Assembly: GCA_026936335.1 (NCBI GenBank) | Contig: JAPMXV010000027.1 | Location: 124,001-188,000, forward strand | From: Mantamonas sphyraenae | Lineage: Eukaryota > CRuMs > Mantamonadidae | Direction: 5' to 3' | Length of the DNA: 64,000 nucleotides | In this document: piece by piece, positions 7,563 through 17,074 of the stretch | Position numbering within the stretch: position 1 is the first letter of the stretch | Layout of the letters: every line of letters starts with the position of its first letter | Translations under genes and position numbers: made by a program | Notes under the pieces: generated by a model | Databases searched by the model: none | Told to the model about the DNA's origin: nothing | What the model saw: the letters and a program-made list of their open reading frames with translations, nothing else

Positions 7563-9452
7563 TCATGCGTCATTCGCTTCGTTCCCTCCTTGCAACGCCG
7601 CCATCACCAGCGTGTCCAGTGCACTCTTGCACTCCTCCAGCCCGCTTTGTGATCCACTCTCCATCTTCACCACCAATCCACCTTCCCCATCGTCACTCAC
7701 ACTCACATCCACTCCACTCTCCCCACCCACTGCCTCCACTGCCTCCCTTCCCAACCCAACACTGCCTGGTACTCCCACACTCAGTGCAAATCGCTCACCA
7801 CCCTCCTGCGCCTCCTCCTGCGCCTCCTCCTTCCCCTCCTCAGTCGCCTCCACTCCGTTCCCTCCTTGCAACGCCGCCATCACCAGCGTGTCCAGCGCAC
7901 TCTTGCACTCCTCCAGCCCGCTTTGTGATCCACTCTCCATCTTCACCACCAATCCACCTTCCCCATCGTCACTCACATTCACATCCACTCCACTCTCCCC
8001 ACCCACTGCCTCCACTGCCTCCCTTCCCAACCCAACACTGCCTGGTACTCCCACACTCAGTGCAAATCGCTCACCACCCTCCTTCCCCTCCTCCTTCCCC
8101 TCCTCAGTCGCCTCCACTCCGTTCCCTCCTTGCAACGCCGCCATCACCAGCGTGTCCAGCGCACTCTTGCACTCCTCCAGCCCGCTTTGTGATCCACTCT
8201 CCATCTTCACCACCAATCCACCTTCCCCATCGTCACTCACACTCACATCCACTCCACTCTCCCCACCCACTGCCTCCACTGCCTCCCTTCCCAACCCAAC
8301 ACTGCCTGGCACTCCCACACTCAGTGCAAATCGCTCTCCACCCTCCTGCGCCTCCTCCTGTGCCTCCTCATTCGCCTCCACTCCGTTCCCTCCCTGCAAC
8401 GCCGCCATCACCAGCGTGTCCAGCGCACTCTTGCACTCCTCCAGCCCGCTTTGCGATCCACTCTCCATCTTCACCACCAATCCACCTTCCCCATCGTCAC
8501 TCACATTCACATCCACGCCACTCTCCCCACCCACCGCCTCCACTGCCTCCCTTCCCAACCCAACACTGCCTGGCACTCCCACACTCAGTGCAAATCGCTC
8601 ACCACCCTCCTGCGCCTCCTCCTGCGCCTCCTCCTGCGCCTCCTCCTGCGCCTCCACTCCGTTCCCTCCCTGCAACGCCGCCATCACCAGCGTGTCCAGC
8701 GCACTCTTGCACTCCTCCAGCCCGCTTTGCGATCCACTCTCCATCTTCACCACCAATCCACCTTCCCCATCGTCACTCACACTCACATCCACGCCACTCT
8801 CCCCACCCACTGCCTCCACTGCCTCCCTTCCCAACCCAACACTGCCTGGCACTCCCACACTCAGTGCAAATCGCTCTCCACCCTCCTTCTTCACTTCTAC
8901 ATCCTCTTTTCCACTCTCACCAAGCTCTGACCCTCCCACACTCCTCATCATGGCCTCCACCGACGCAACAAACGATGCCACGCCCTCCTCCGTCTCCCCG
9001 TGAATCACCACGAGACGCACGTGCTCGCTCGACCCGTCCTGCACATGCATAGCCACATCAAACGCCTCCAGCATTGTGTCCACAATAGCCTTGTTTGCTT
9101 GAAGAAGCTCCACCGCGAGCGCGGGAACGGTGAGTTCTTTCCGGTTCGCTCCTCCACTCTCCTCGTCCGCAAACGTCTCTATCTCCGTCGCTTCTGTGCG
9201 TTGCAACTCTTCCCATACTTCTCGCATGGCCACGTCAAACATGCCCTTGGCCTCTTCCACTTGGCGCGCATCCGTTCCCGACACAACCACGCGCACCTCC
9301 CCCTCTGCCTGTCCGGCTTCTATGCGGAACTTGGTGTATTCCATCACCTGAGAAAACACATTCAACACAGCCTCGTGCTGCAGCAGCACGTCTGCAAGCT
9401 CTGCGCTGACCCCTACGCTCAGCTCCACAAACTCAGCGCCACCCGCCGACAT
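7563..9452 (-). CDS. KH-like tandem-repeat protein
   Basis: A single exon encodes 629 residues. The first 190 residues contain two diverged units, each with a beta-alpha-alpha-beta feel and a hydrophobic core (for example VPALAVELLQANKAIV then VRLVVIHG). From about residue 192 come five units of about 76 residues separated by Glu/Ala/Gln-rich linkers. Each unit begins ERFALSVGVPGSVGLG and contains GGLVVKMESG. The pattern of a short strand, a Gly-rich turn between helices and a valine-rich strand suggests a KH-like RNA-binding fold; this is inference. Units 1, 3 and 5 in DNA order share one variant (VDVSVSD) and the others share VDVNVSD. The DNA copies are nearly identical, so the expansion is recent. 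Confidence 0.65.
   Translation of the reverse strand: MSAGGAEFVELSVGVSAELADVLLQHEAVLNVFSQVMEYTKFRIEAGQAEGEVRVVVSGTDARQVEEAKGMFDVAMREVWEELQRTEATEIETFADEESGGANRKELTVPALAVELLQANKAIVDTMLEAFDVAMHVQDGSSEHVRLVVIHGETEEGVASFVASVEAMMRSVGGSELGESGKEDVEVKKEGGERFALSVGVPGSVGLGREAVEAVGGESGVDVSVSDDGEGGLVVKMESGSQSGLEECKSALDTLVMAALQGGNGVEAQEEAQEEAQEEAQEGGERFALSVGVPGSVGLGREAVEAVGGESGVDVNVSDDGEGGLVVKMESGSQSGLEECKSALDTLVMAALQGGNGVEANEEAQEEAQEGGERFALSVGVPGSVGLGREAVEAVGGESGVDVSVSDDGEGGLVVKMESGSQSGLEECKSALDTLVMAALQGGNGVEATEEGKEEGKEGGERFALSVGVPGSVGLGREAVEAVGGESGVDVNVSDDGEGGLVVKMESGSQSGLEECKSALDTLVMAALQGGNGVEATEEGKEEAQEEAQEGGERFALSVGVPGSVGLGREAVEAVGGESGVDVSVSDDGEGGLVVKMESGSQSGLEECKSALDTLVMAALQGGNEANDA
7581..8890 (-). 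repeat. Five tandem copies of a 264/276-bp coding repeat
   Basis: The marker GTTCCCTCC (+ strand) recurs at 7581, 7857, 8121, 8385 and 8661, giving spacings of 276, 264, 264 and 276 bp. All are multiples of three. Length differences come from the (GCCTCCTCCT)-type linker that encodes Glu/Ala/Gln. The last copy runs to about 8890. Differences between copies are a few bases each. Confidence 0.9.
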
Positions 9453-9521
9453 TCTCCACTTCTTGTTGGCTGACCTCGCGTGTCCTTCATTTCACCTATT
9501 CCTGTCTCAATGACTGTACGC

Positions 9522-11042
9522 CTACTCCTCCCACGGCTTGGCAAACACTTTGAGCCCGTTCTTGACCCGCAGTGTGACGGCCAACGACGCCTCCACCTTC
9601 TGCCCTGGGACCAGGTCCAGTCGAAAGTCGCGCAGCACCATGGCCATCACCACCATGGCCTCTTGCACCGCAAAGCGCCACCCGATGCACTTGCGCTTGC
9701 CGTGCAAAAAGGGCATGAACGCGTACGCTGGCGCGGGCTCCTCCTTCAACCAACGATCCGGTTTGAACTCGTCTGCATCCTCTCCCCACAGCTCGGGGTC
9801 CCTGTGCATCACGTACGGCGAGATGAAGACCATGGTGCCCGACGGTACGTCGTACCCGCCGATTGTGTCTTCCACCGTCATCACGCGCTGTGTCAGCGCC
9901 ACAGGCGGATACAGGCGCAGGGTCTCGTTGATGACATTGCGGAGCAGGGTGCACTGCTCCAAGTCCTTGGGTGTTGGGTCACGACCCGTGCCCACAATGT
10001 CCCGCACCTCGTCACGCACCGCTTCCATGACGTCAGGATGCTGCGTCAGCAAGTATGTCATCCACGTCATCAAATTGGCTGTCGTCTCGTGTCCTGCCGT
10101 GATCAACACCAGCAGGTTGTTCATCAACTCTTCCTCGGTCAGCTTCTCTTCTCCAGCCCCCTGGAACAACAACGTCAGCACATCCCGTGGCATGTCATCC
10201 AAAGTCCCGTCCTCCACCATTTGCTCCCACTCTGCCTGTCGCTTCTGCACAATCGCACGCGTTTGCTCCTCCACCAGCGCACGGTTCTCCCGTTCCGCCT
10301 TGCTCACAAACAACTTGGCCAGCGTCGGATACGCCATCGACAGCACAAGCTTCACCGACAGACGCGGCAGCAGAGCGGAAAAGGCGTCGTAGAATGATGC
10401 ATCCTCACTTTCGTCCAGCGCACCCATCTCCTTGCCAAAGCCCGCCGAGCCGATGATGTCCAGCGCCACCTCCGAGAACAGCCTGTGCATGTCCACTTCG
10501 CTGCCCTCCAGCTTCTCCATTTTGGCACACAGCTTGCTTGCATGGTGTGCAAACACCCCCGTGAGCGCATCCACGTGCACCTGGTGGAAGGCTGGGTTCA
10601 TGATGCGTCGCTGCCGCGTGTGTTCCTTCTCCTCCACCACCAGCAGCGAGTTGCGTCCCACCAACGGCTCCAACTGGTCCACTGTCACCGCAGGTTTGTG
10701 GTAATAGCTCGCGTTCTTCCCCTGCAGGATGTACTGGACGGCGTCGAGATCGCCGACGTACACGCGTGTTTCCTGCAGCATCATCTTGTAACGAAAGATG
10801 CGCCCGTGTTCCTTGGACCACTTGGTTTGCGGTGCCAGCGGCGGCTCGTCCATCACTTGCTTCATGTTGCCGATCAGCCAGTTGGCGGTGGGAACGGCTG
10901 GCATTTTCTCGAGGGCCTGACCCTGCCACATGTTCACCGCAAGACGGAACACAAGATCCAAAACGAAAAAGGCAATCACTGCCAGCAGTGCTGTGCCAGC
11001 ATAGCTTGCAAGCGACCACACGTCCACATCCACACTGCTCAT
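9522..11042 (-). CDS. Cytochrome P450 monooxygenase
   Basis: The start is taken at the ATG with first base 11042, giving 506 residues; an in-frame ATG at 11147 would add 35 residues without membrane features. A membrane anchor lies at about residues 13-34. P450 hallmarks appear in order: the I-helix AGHETT, the K-helix ETLR (ExxR), the PERF-like FKPDRW and the haem loop FLHGKRKCIG with its axial Cys. Length matches microsomal class II P450s. It would sit on the endoplasmic reticulum and take electrons from P450 reductase. The substrate and CYP family are not assignable by eye; a CYP3/CYP4-clan-like enzyme is plausible. It lies 69 bp upstream of the KH-repeat gene on the same strand. Confidence 0.93.
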   Translation of the reverse strand: MSSVDVDVWSLASYAGTALLAVIAFFVLDLVFRLAVNMWQGQALEKMPAVPTANWLIGNMKQVMDEPPLAPQTKWSKEHGRIFRYKMMLQETRVYVGDLDAVQYILQGKNASYYHKPAVTVDQLEPLVGRNSLLVVEEKEHTRQRRIMNPAFHQVHVDALTGVFAHHASKLCAKMEKLEGSEVDMHRLFSEVALDIIGSAGFGKEMGALDESEDASFYDAFSALLPRLSVKLVLSMAYPTLAKLFVSKAERENRALVEEQTRAIVQKRQAEWEQMVEDGTLDDMPRDVLTLLFQGAGEEKLTEEELMNNLLVLITAGHETTANLMTWMTYLLTQHPDVMEAVRDEVRDIVGTGRDPTPKDLEQCTLLRNVINETLRLYPPVALTQRVMTVEDTIGGYDVPSGTMVFISPYVMHRDPELWGEDADEFKPDRWLKEEPAPAYAFMPFLHGKRKCIGWRFAVQEAMVVMAMVLRDFRLDLVPGQKVEASLAVTLRVKNGLKVFAKPWEE

Positions 11043-11847
11043 GGCTTGCACGGTCCTGCAGTTTTCGGCGTTCTGTGTTTGCGGCTGCGCTGCCGAGCTC
11101 CGCATTGAAAAGGATTGCCCTTCACATCCGTCCCTTCGATGTTCCATGCACCCACCACACCACTGCCTCCTTCACCCTCACACGTACATTTGATGTGCTG
11201 TTTCTCGCAGGCACTCACTCCTCGCTCGCTCTGGAAAGGCACAAACACAGTTCATTCCGCGGGACTCCACTCACGGACGTTTTCCACCACTCTCCACCAT
11301 TCTCTTCACCACCAAACCCCCCCTTTGGGCGCTTCACAGAACACCCTCACCCTCTGTGCCCTCTGTGCGGTCGCCCCGCTTCTCAGCCGGAGCCTGCGAC
11401 GGGTGTAGAGCAAAACGGCGGCGGTGCAAAGTCCGGCACGCGTCCACAACCCGCTCCAGCAGGTCAGCGGGTACAGCAGGCAGATGAATTCCACCGCAGC
11501 AGCTCAAGGTGCCTGCCTCAACAGTCGAAGTATGCAATTGCCTTCGCATACCCAACGTAGTCAGGAGAGGCGTACGAAGTTACGCTGTGCACGAAGTAGA
11601 CGCCAGAGTCCGTGGAGCCAACTACCACATAGTTGTTGTCGTCTTCGAAGGAAGTGTAGTAGTGTTTGTGCTCGAAGAACTGCTTTGTTTCCCCGGGGTG
11701 CCTATCGAGGGCAACAACTGTGCCGAACGGGAACATCGTTTGTTGTTGGCTGGCAAGCGCATCGCCGTCTCCTCCTGCTTGCGCTCCTGAGGGAATCCAT
11801 CGCGTGTCTTGTGGCTACCCTGACTTCCACAATTGACACCACTCAAG
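11043..11847. other. Region between P450 and SET gene, possible small gene inside
   Basis: This 805-bp stretch holds the promoters of the P450 (leftward) and the SET gene (rightward). The only coding candidate is the small leftward frame at 11518-11736, reported separately. Another leftward frame (11334-11555) is open and moderately protein-like but lies in a different phase. Otherwise I see nothing. Confidence 0.35.
11518..11736 (-). CDS. Hypothetical small protein or exon of an unrecognised gene
   Basis: ATG at 11736 opens a 72-residue frame whose composition is protein-like rather than random: FEHKHYYTSFEDDNNYVVVG, then GSTDSGVYFVHSVTSY. The frame stays open upstream to a TAG at about 11803-11805, part of a CAGGGTAG acceptor-like sequence, so this may be the last exon of a longer gene. 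A frame switch near the stop would join it to a further open stretch down to 11334. No family is recognised. It could be real, decayed or spurious. Confidence 0.3.
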   Translation of the reverse strand: MFPFGTVVALDRHPGETKQFFEHKHYYTSFEDDNNYVVVGSTDSGVYFVHSVTSYASPDYVGYAKAIAYFDC

Positions 11848-14662
11848 ATGTCGTGTGTGCGCGTGGATCCGCGCCGGGGTGGCCAGGCAAGAGAGATGCA
11901 GATGCAAGCGGAAAGCGTGGCTATTGTGGCTGCCATCCTTCTGCTGGCAAACTTCATCGACGCTACCGAGTGGCAACTGTTTGTGTTTGCCGCCTTCTTT
12001 GTCATCGTGTTTATCCTGGTTGCCTTCCGTCTCTTCCGCTTGTGGCAGGCCAAGCGCGCATCAGCAGCTGCCGTTGCCACAGGTGTGTCCCCCGTGGCCA
12101 CTCGCAACGACGCCGTCCAAGCGTTTCACACACTGCACGCAACCTCCATCCTGTCGGATTCCCCGTGTAGGTCCTTACTTGCGTGGCATGTGCTGTGGCC
12201 CCGCCAGCAGAGGGACGCCACCAACCGTTGCAGGCATTCCCCCGCTAACTCGCTTGCTTTGCCTCGCCACTGCCGCTCCGCGCCCACCTACCACTCGCCC
12301 ACAGATGCGTGGATGCCCATGCAAGAGATTCCGCTGAACGAGAAGCAGCGCATCGATCAACAGCGGTTCTGGGAGTGGCTGGGGATGCACAACATCGAAG
12401 GCCTGCAGAACCTGTACATTGGATACTTTGCCCATCCATTGTACGACAACGATGCCAACAACGAGGGAGGCCACTCCACGGGAGAGACCCCTGAGCGACT
12501 GCCGTCGTGGATTCGAGGCGTGTGTGCGCGGAAACCAATTGCCTCGGAAGATCTGATTGTGTCTGTGCCTGAGGAGCTTTGGCTGTGCAAGACCACGGCT
12601 GTGCATTCTCCCATCGGCCATGTGTTCCAAGCACACCCGGACCTGGACCAACGTGCAGTGCTGGAGATCTTTCTGCTTCACGAAAAGAACAACCCGCAGT
12701 CGCCGTGGGTGCCCTGGCTCAACATGCTGCCCACAAACGCCGACACGCTTGTGAATTGGGACCAAGAAGCACTGGCGGCGCTGCAGGGATCGCCCATCCT
12801 TGCACGCAGGCAACACCGCATCGAATCGGTTGTGGATCGCTTCCGGACAGTGATTGAGCCCGTCATCAAGCACTACCCGGACCTGTTTCCCACCCAGGAT
12901 GCAGACACAGACCTGTTGCAGGACTACATGTGGACATTCACCATGGTAATGTCGCGCGCGGTGTCGATCACAGTCGACAGTGAGCCCATGAGTGCGATTG
13001 TGCCCCTGGTGGACATGTTTAACCACGCGCCCTGCTGCTCCAAGAGCTACCAGAGGCAGGATGGCACACATTTTGCAGTAGACACGGGCACCTCTGTCAG
13101 CTATGAGGCGGGCGAGCAGATCTTTGTGGACGTGGGACCGCTCAGCAACGCGGACCTGATTGACCGCTACGGGTTTGCGCTGCAGCACAACGTACGCGAC
13201 TTTGTAGAGTTTTCCTTCCGGGTGCAGGACGTTGCACACCCGTCTCTGATTACGGAGCTGAAGAGCAACGTTGTGCTGAAAAACATGCTCGTGGCCGAAG
13301 ACGGCAATTCGCAGGTGCACACACTGAGCGGGTACTACATCCCTCCGCAACTGCTTATTTCGCTGCGCATCCTGCTGATCACACCCAACGAGATGAATCG
13401 GATGCACTTGGCGTTGGAGGGCAAGCCTGTCAGTTGGCGCAACGAGGTTGCGGTGGCCAATGTGCTGTTCAACAAGTGCACGGAGCTGCTCAAGGCCTAT
13501 CCGACCACAGTGAAGGAAGACAGAGCCCTGCTGAAGAAGCCTTTGCCGCACAACGTGCGCCACGCCATCTTGTACCGTACCGAACAGAAACGCATCCTGC
13601 GCAACACCCTCAAGGTCCTACGCTACCTTCAGCTGACCGTGGAGGACCGCCGACGTAGTGTGAGTGACGACGCAGCTTTGGACGTTGTACCAGACGTTGA
13701 TCTGCGCACTCTGGAGTACACAGTGGACAAGGCCCTTGTTGCGATCGGCCACGAGCTCCGAGTCAGCACCCTCCTCCTCCTCCTCTCCTCCTCCTCTTCC
13801 TCCTCAGAGGAAACAGATGACCAGCAGGTGATGTACACGGCCGTGCACGTTCTGTTTGAACGCAACTTTCGCCTGGTGAGCCGGCTGCAAAGCGAGCAAG
13901 GGCTGGCGGCGTTGCAGGCATCGTTTGCAGAGATGTGCGGTGCGGAAGCGGTGTCGAGCACCACCCTGGACCAAGTGGTGGGTGCGATCAAACGACAGGC
14001 GTGGGCCACCTGGGACTCGCAAATCTATTCGCTCGTGCTCCTGTGTGCGAAACACGGTCTGCTGCAGCAGTTGGAGACGCTGAAGCAGCTGAATGCACGG
14101 TACGCAGGCGTTCTAAAGGGGATCCGACGCAGTGCGGTGTACATGAACACACACGATCTGCGTGGACGCACGCCTCTGTTTCTGGCAGCGTCTGCGGGCG
14201 ATGCTCGCATGCTGGTGTATCTGCTGGACAGCGGAGCCGATCTGAAGTGTGTGGACCACGATGGCCTGAATGTGGTGCACATTGCGTGTGTCAAGGGCCA
14301 CACAACCATCCTGAACACAGTGTTGGACCTGACACACAACGATCCCAAACTGAACGGCTGGTTGCTTACGAAACGCAGCCTCAGCGAGGGATTCACCCCG
14401 TTGCACTTTGCAGTCATGAATGGCCACGTGGATGTGGCACGGGCACTGCTTGAAGACCACCAGGCGGACGTGAACGCAACCGCGGACGACAACATCACCG
14501 CATTGCACGCATGCGCGTTCACAGGCAACGTGGACATGTGCATGCTGCTGTTGGAGAATGGTGCTGACACAAGTGCGACCACCTTGGAGATGAAGCTGAC
14601 CCCCAAGGGTACAGCCGAGATGATGGGGACACACCGAACTGCTGCGCCTTCTCGAAGAGTGA
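11848..14662 (+). CDS. SET-domain methyltransferase with ankyrin repeats, one frame break
   Basis: Exons: 11848-12166 and 12305-14662; the 138-nt intron (GTAGGT..ACAG, branch-like GCTAACT) has no in-frame stop. Exon 1 encodes two hydrophobic segments (about residues 20-57). The SETD3/LSMT-type SET region runs from FWEWLGMHNI to the motifs MSAIVPLVDMFNHAP and VDVGPLSNADLIDRYGF, which carry the conserved NH and Asn/Tyr positions. A Ser-rich spacer follows. Ankyrin repeats then begin at LRGRTPLFLAASAGD, GLNVVHIACVKGH, GFTPLHFAVMNGH and ITALHACAFTGN. At GGGG 14625-14628 the frame must lose one base to continue the last ankyrin helix (GHTELLRLLEE) and stop at TGA 14660-14662, giving about 891 residues. 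As deposited, the frame runs on to 14835, overlapping the next gene. The substrate could be lysine or histidine; a membrane-bound SET-ankyrin protein is unusual. Confidence 0.75.
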
Positions 14663-14815
14663 CATGCTGTGCAACCTGCACTTCTCCCCCGGCGTTTACG
14701 CCTGCTTCAATGCAAAGCCATCCCTACCCGTGCACCCTTTGCAACTTGACCGTCGTCCACACGCCCCGCAAGTGCCAACACAAACCCCCCGCCGACTCAC
14801 ACATACACAAACACA

Positions 14816-15722
14816 ATGTCCAAGACGCTGTTTAGCCCTACCAAGTCGGCAAACGACCTGACTGCACCCCAGCTGCGCGAGGAGGCGGAGCTTCTGGGCC
14901 TGCCCTCCACGGGCAGGAAGGACGCCGTGTTTGAGCGCCTCAAGGAATCTTACTCGGAGGACTACCTGAAGAAGCTGAAGGTGGCCGAGCTCAAGAAGAT
15001 CTGCAAGTACCGCCAGGTTGAGGAGGGCCGCAAGGCTGTGATGATCAACAACATCCTGGAGTCTCTGGATGAGGAGGAGGCGGCCGGCGACGCAGCAAGG
15101 TAAATTTGCGCGCGAAAAGCAAATCGAGTTTTTTGGCGCGAACCACCCGCGCGGGTAGCGTGCGCGGCGAATACGCCCCTGCAGCGTGCATAGAATGCAT
15201 GGTCCAGAGCGCACATGGTTGTGCCTTGTGTTGAGGGAAGGGATGTGCGGTGGAATGCTGTGGAGCTGCGTCGAGGGCGGTCGACGTGGTTTTTGGCGCC
15301 AAAAATGGCGACTGCGTGTGACATGTGCGGCGTGGCTGACACGGAGACACGGGGACACGTGTGCAACACAACAACAAACACACGTACCACACAGCGCGGC
15401 ATCTGAGGCTGACGAAGTTGCATCTGTGGTCAGCTCGCACTCTGTGAAGCAGGAGGTGAGCAAGAGCAAGAACAAGACGCCCACGGAAGAGGAGAAGGAA
15501 CAGGCAGAGGTGACCAAGGAACTGTGGAAGCAAGTGGGCAACGAGGCCAACGCACAGTCGCCCGCCGTGGAGGAGGCCAGCGGATCGCCGTTTGTGGACA
15601 GCCCGCAGAGCATTGCGGTTGTCATCCTCTTTGTGGCGCTCATCATCGCCATGCTGCTGACGGACAACTCGGATGTGGCCGCAAAGGTCGAGGAGGTTGC
15701 CAAGGCGGCTTCAGGCAAGTGA
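14816..15722 (+). CDS. SAP-domain tail-anchored membrane protein
   Basis: Exons 14816-15099 and 15395-15722 with a 295-nt intron (AG|GTAAAT..ACACAG, phase 2, CTGACACGG branch motif at 15334) give 203 residues. The N-terminus holds a SAP-like helix pair (LTAPQLREEAELLGLPSTGR). A second similar unit follows (LKKLKVAELKKICKYRQVEE). An acidic, Lys/Glu-rich middle leads to a single hydrophobic helix near the C-terminus (SIAVVILFVALIIAMLL) with a short tail of about 20 residues. SAP and LEM/HeH folds bind DNA or BAF, and a C-terminal anchor would place it in the inner nuclear membrane or endoplasmic reticulum. Function is inferred from the domains only. Confidence 0.75.
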
Positions 15723-15770
15723 GGCATGCACCGTACATTTCGTAAATTCCCATTCTCGACCAACACAAGA

Positions 15771-17025
15771 ATGGCTGTTTCAAAGACCACCCTCTTGGTG
15801 CTGCTGCTGGTCTGTGTGTGTATGTGCCAGGCGGGCCCCACGGATGCCACCCCGAGTGAGGAGGAGCTGCACGGCTTCCTGCGCACACCGGTGGGCCTGG
15901 TGCATCCGGAGTGCTTTCACTCGGCCGCACACATCCCGGACCCGCACGTTGTTGAGGCTTCGCAGGACAACCCATTCACATATGTGACCTCTGTCAGCGA
16001 GCCCGAGAAGTATGGCAAAACACGCATTCCGGCGTGCCGCCACCCGATTGTGGCACAGAACAAGCACAACAACGTCCAGCGCTTCCGCGAGTTTGGCTGG
16101 AACGAGTGGACGGTGTTCCAGCACCCACAGAATCGCACCTTTGAAACCTTTGTCGTATGTTGTCCCCTTCTCCTGTCCCGCTCTTCTCCTTGCGTTATCC
16201 CTTGTCATGCATCCCTCCGGCGTGTGCGGGTGCCATTTTTGCGGCAACAAGAGCAACGGCTGACTCGGCTCCTCACTCCACTTCGCAGAGCGTCATGTCA
16301 GTGCCCGGCAACCCGGTTCAGTTTGGCTTTGGCATCCTGTACCTCTTCCCTGGCCTGCAGAACTACAACTGGATCCCTCTGGAGAACGGCCCGCCTTCGC
16401 CGAGCGGCTTTGTGAGTTTTGTTGGAGATGGGATTTCTGCCTGGCGTGTATTTCTCGTTGGCCCAAATCGGCCCGGCGGCCCACTTGGGTGAACCCCCTC
16501 GAGTGTGCCATTGTGCACATGGACACACACTCACACGCATGCAATGTACATGGCATACGCGCACAGGATATCATCCAGCCTGTGCTGCAGTACGGCTCGA
16601 CACCTGCGGGCGGCGGCGAGTACTGGGCAGTGGCGTCGTGGTATGTGACTGTGGACGGCGGCGTGCTTGTGTCTGACCTGGTGCGCGTGACACCCGGCCA
16701 GCACATCTTTGGCAACATGTCCAAGATTGGCGATGACCAATGGCTGATCAACAGCGTGGTCCAAGAGACACAACACGCCACCCCGCTCACGGTCTCTCGC
16801 GATCGTCTCAGCAGCCAGCCCTGGGCCTACCTTACCCTGGAGGCATACGACATCCACGATTGCTCCGAGTACCCCACCTCGCCCTGCGAATTTACAAACA
16901 TGTCCCTCAGCGACGGCGAGCGCAACATCGAACCCCAGTGGGAGGCCAAGTACCAGTACCAGCCCCCTCTGTGCAACCAGAACATCAAGATCCAATCTCC
17001 TGACCATGTCAGCCTGCAATTCTAG
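15771..17025 (+). CDS. Secreted protein of unknown family, three exons
   Basis: Exons 15771-16154, 16289-16411 and 16567-17025 join in frame (all phase 0; donors GTATGT, GTGAGT) to 321 residues. The start has a clear signal peptide (KTTLLVLLLVCVCMCQAG, cleavage near residue 22). The mature part has few but regular Cys residues and Trp/Tyr-rich strands: VPGNPVQFGFGILYLFPG, then EYWAVASWYVTVDGGVLVSD and PGQHIFGNMSKIGDDQWLI. It ends with FTNMSLSDGERNIEPQWEAK. The strand-rich pattern suggests a beta-sandwich, loosely like the G1 peptidase/ConA class, but I see no catalytic Gln/Glu signature I trust. Probably extracellular or lysosomal. Confidence 0.7.
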
Positions 17026-17074
17026 GAATTCCAAGGTGCATTTCACACTCTCAAGCCCAACGAAAGCTTCGAAA

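Noticed and set aside
6179-7573. In-frame upstream extension of the F-box gene across the whole TBL2 gene
   Set aside because: The extension is His/Arg/Cys-rich antisense of a well-conserved WD40 gene; the F-box start at 6178 gives a normal protein and a normal divergent promoter.
7581-8890. CRISPR-like array
   Set aside because: Repeats are long, coding, in frame and contiguous without unique spacers, in a eukaryotic genome.
7565-9052. Long rightward Pro/His/Ser-rich open frames across the KH-repeat gene
   Set aside because: They are the antisense of a repetitive coding sequence; composition is low-complexity and the leftward frame carries the domain pattern and starts and stops sensibly.
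11043-11147. P450 start at the upstream ATG 11147
   Set aside because: The added 35 residues are polar and precede the membrane anchor, which would be unusual; ATG 11042 places the anchor near the N-terminus as in microsomal P450s.
12175-13563. Leftward 462-residue frame opposite the SET domain
   Set aside because: Antisense of a recognisable SET domain with no features of its own.
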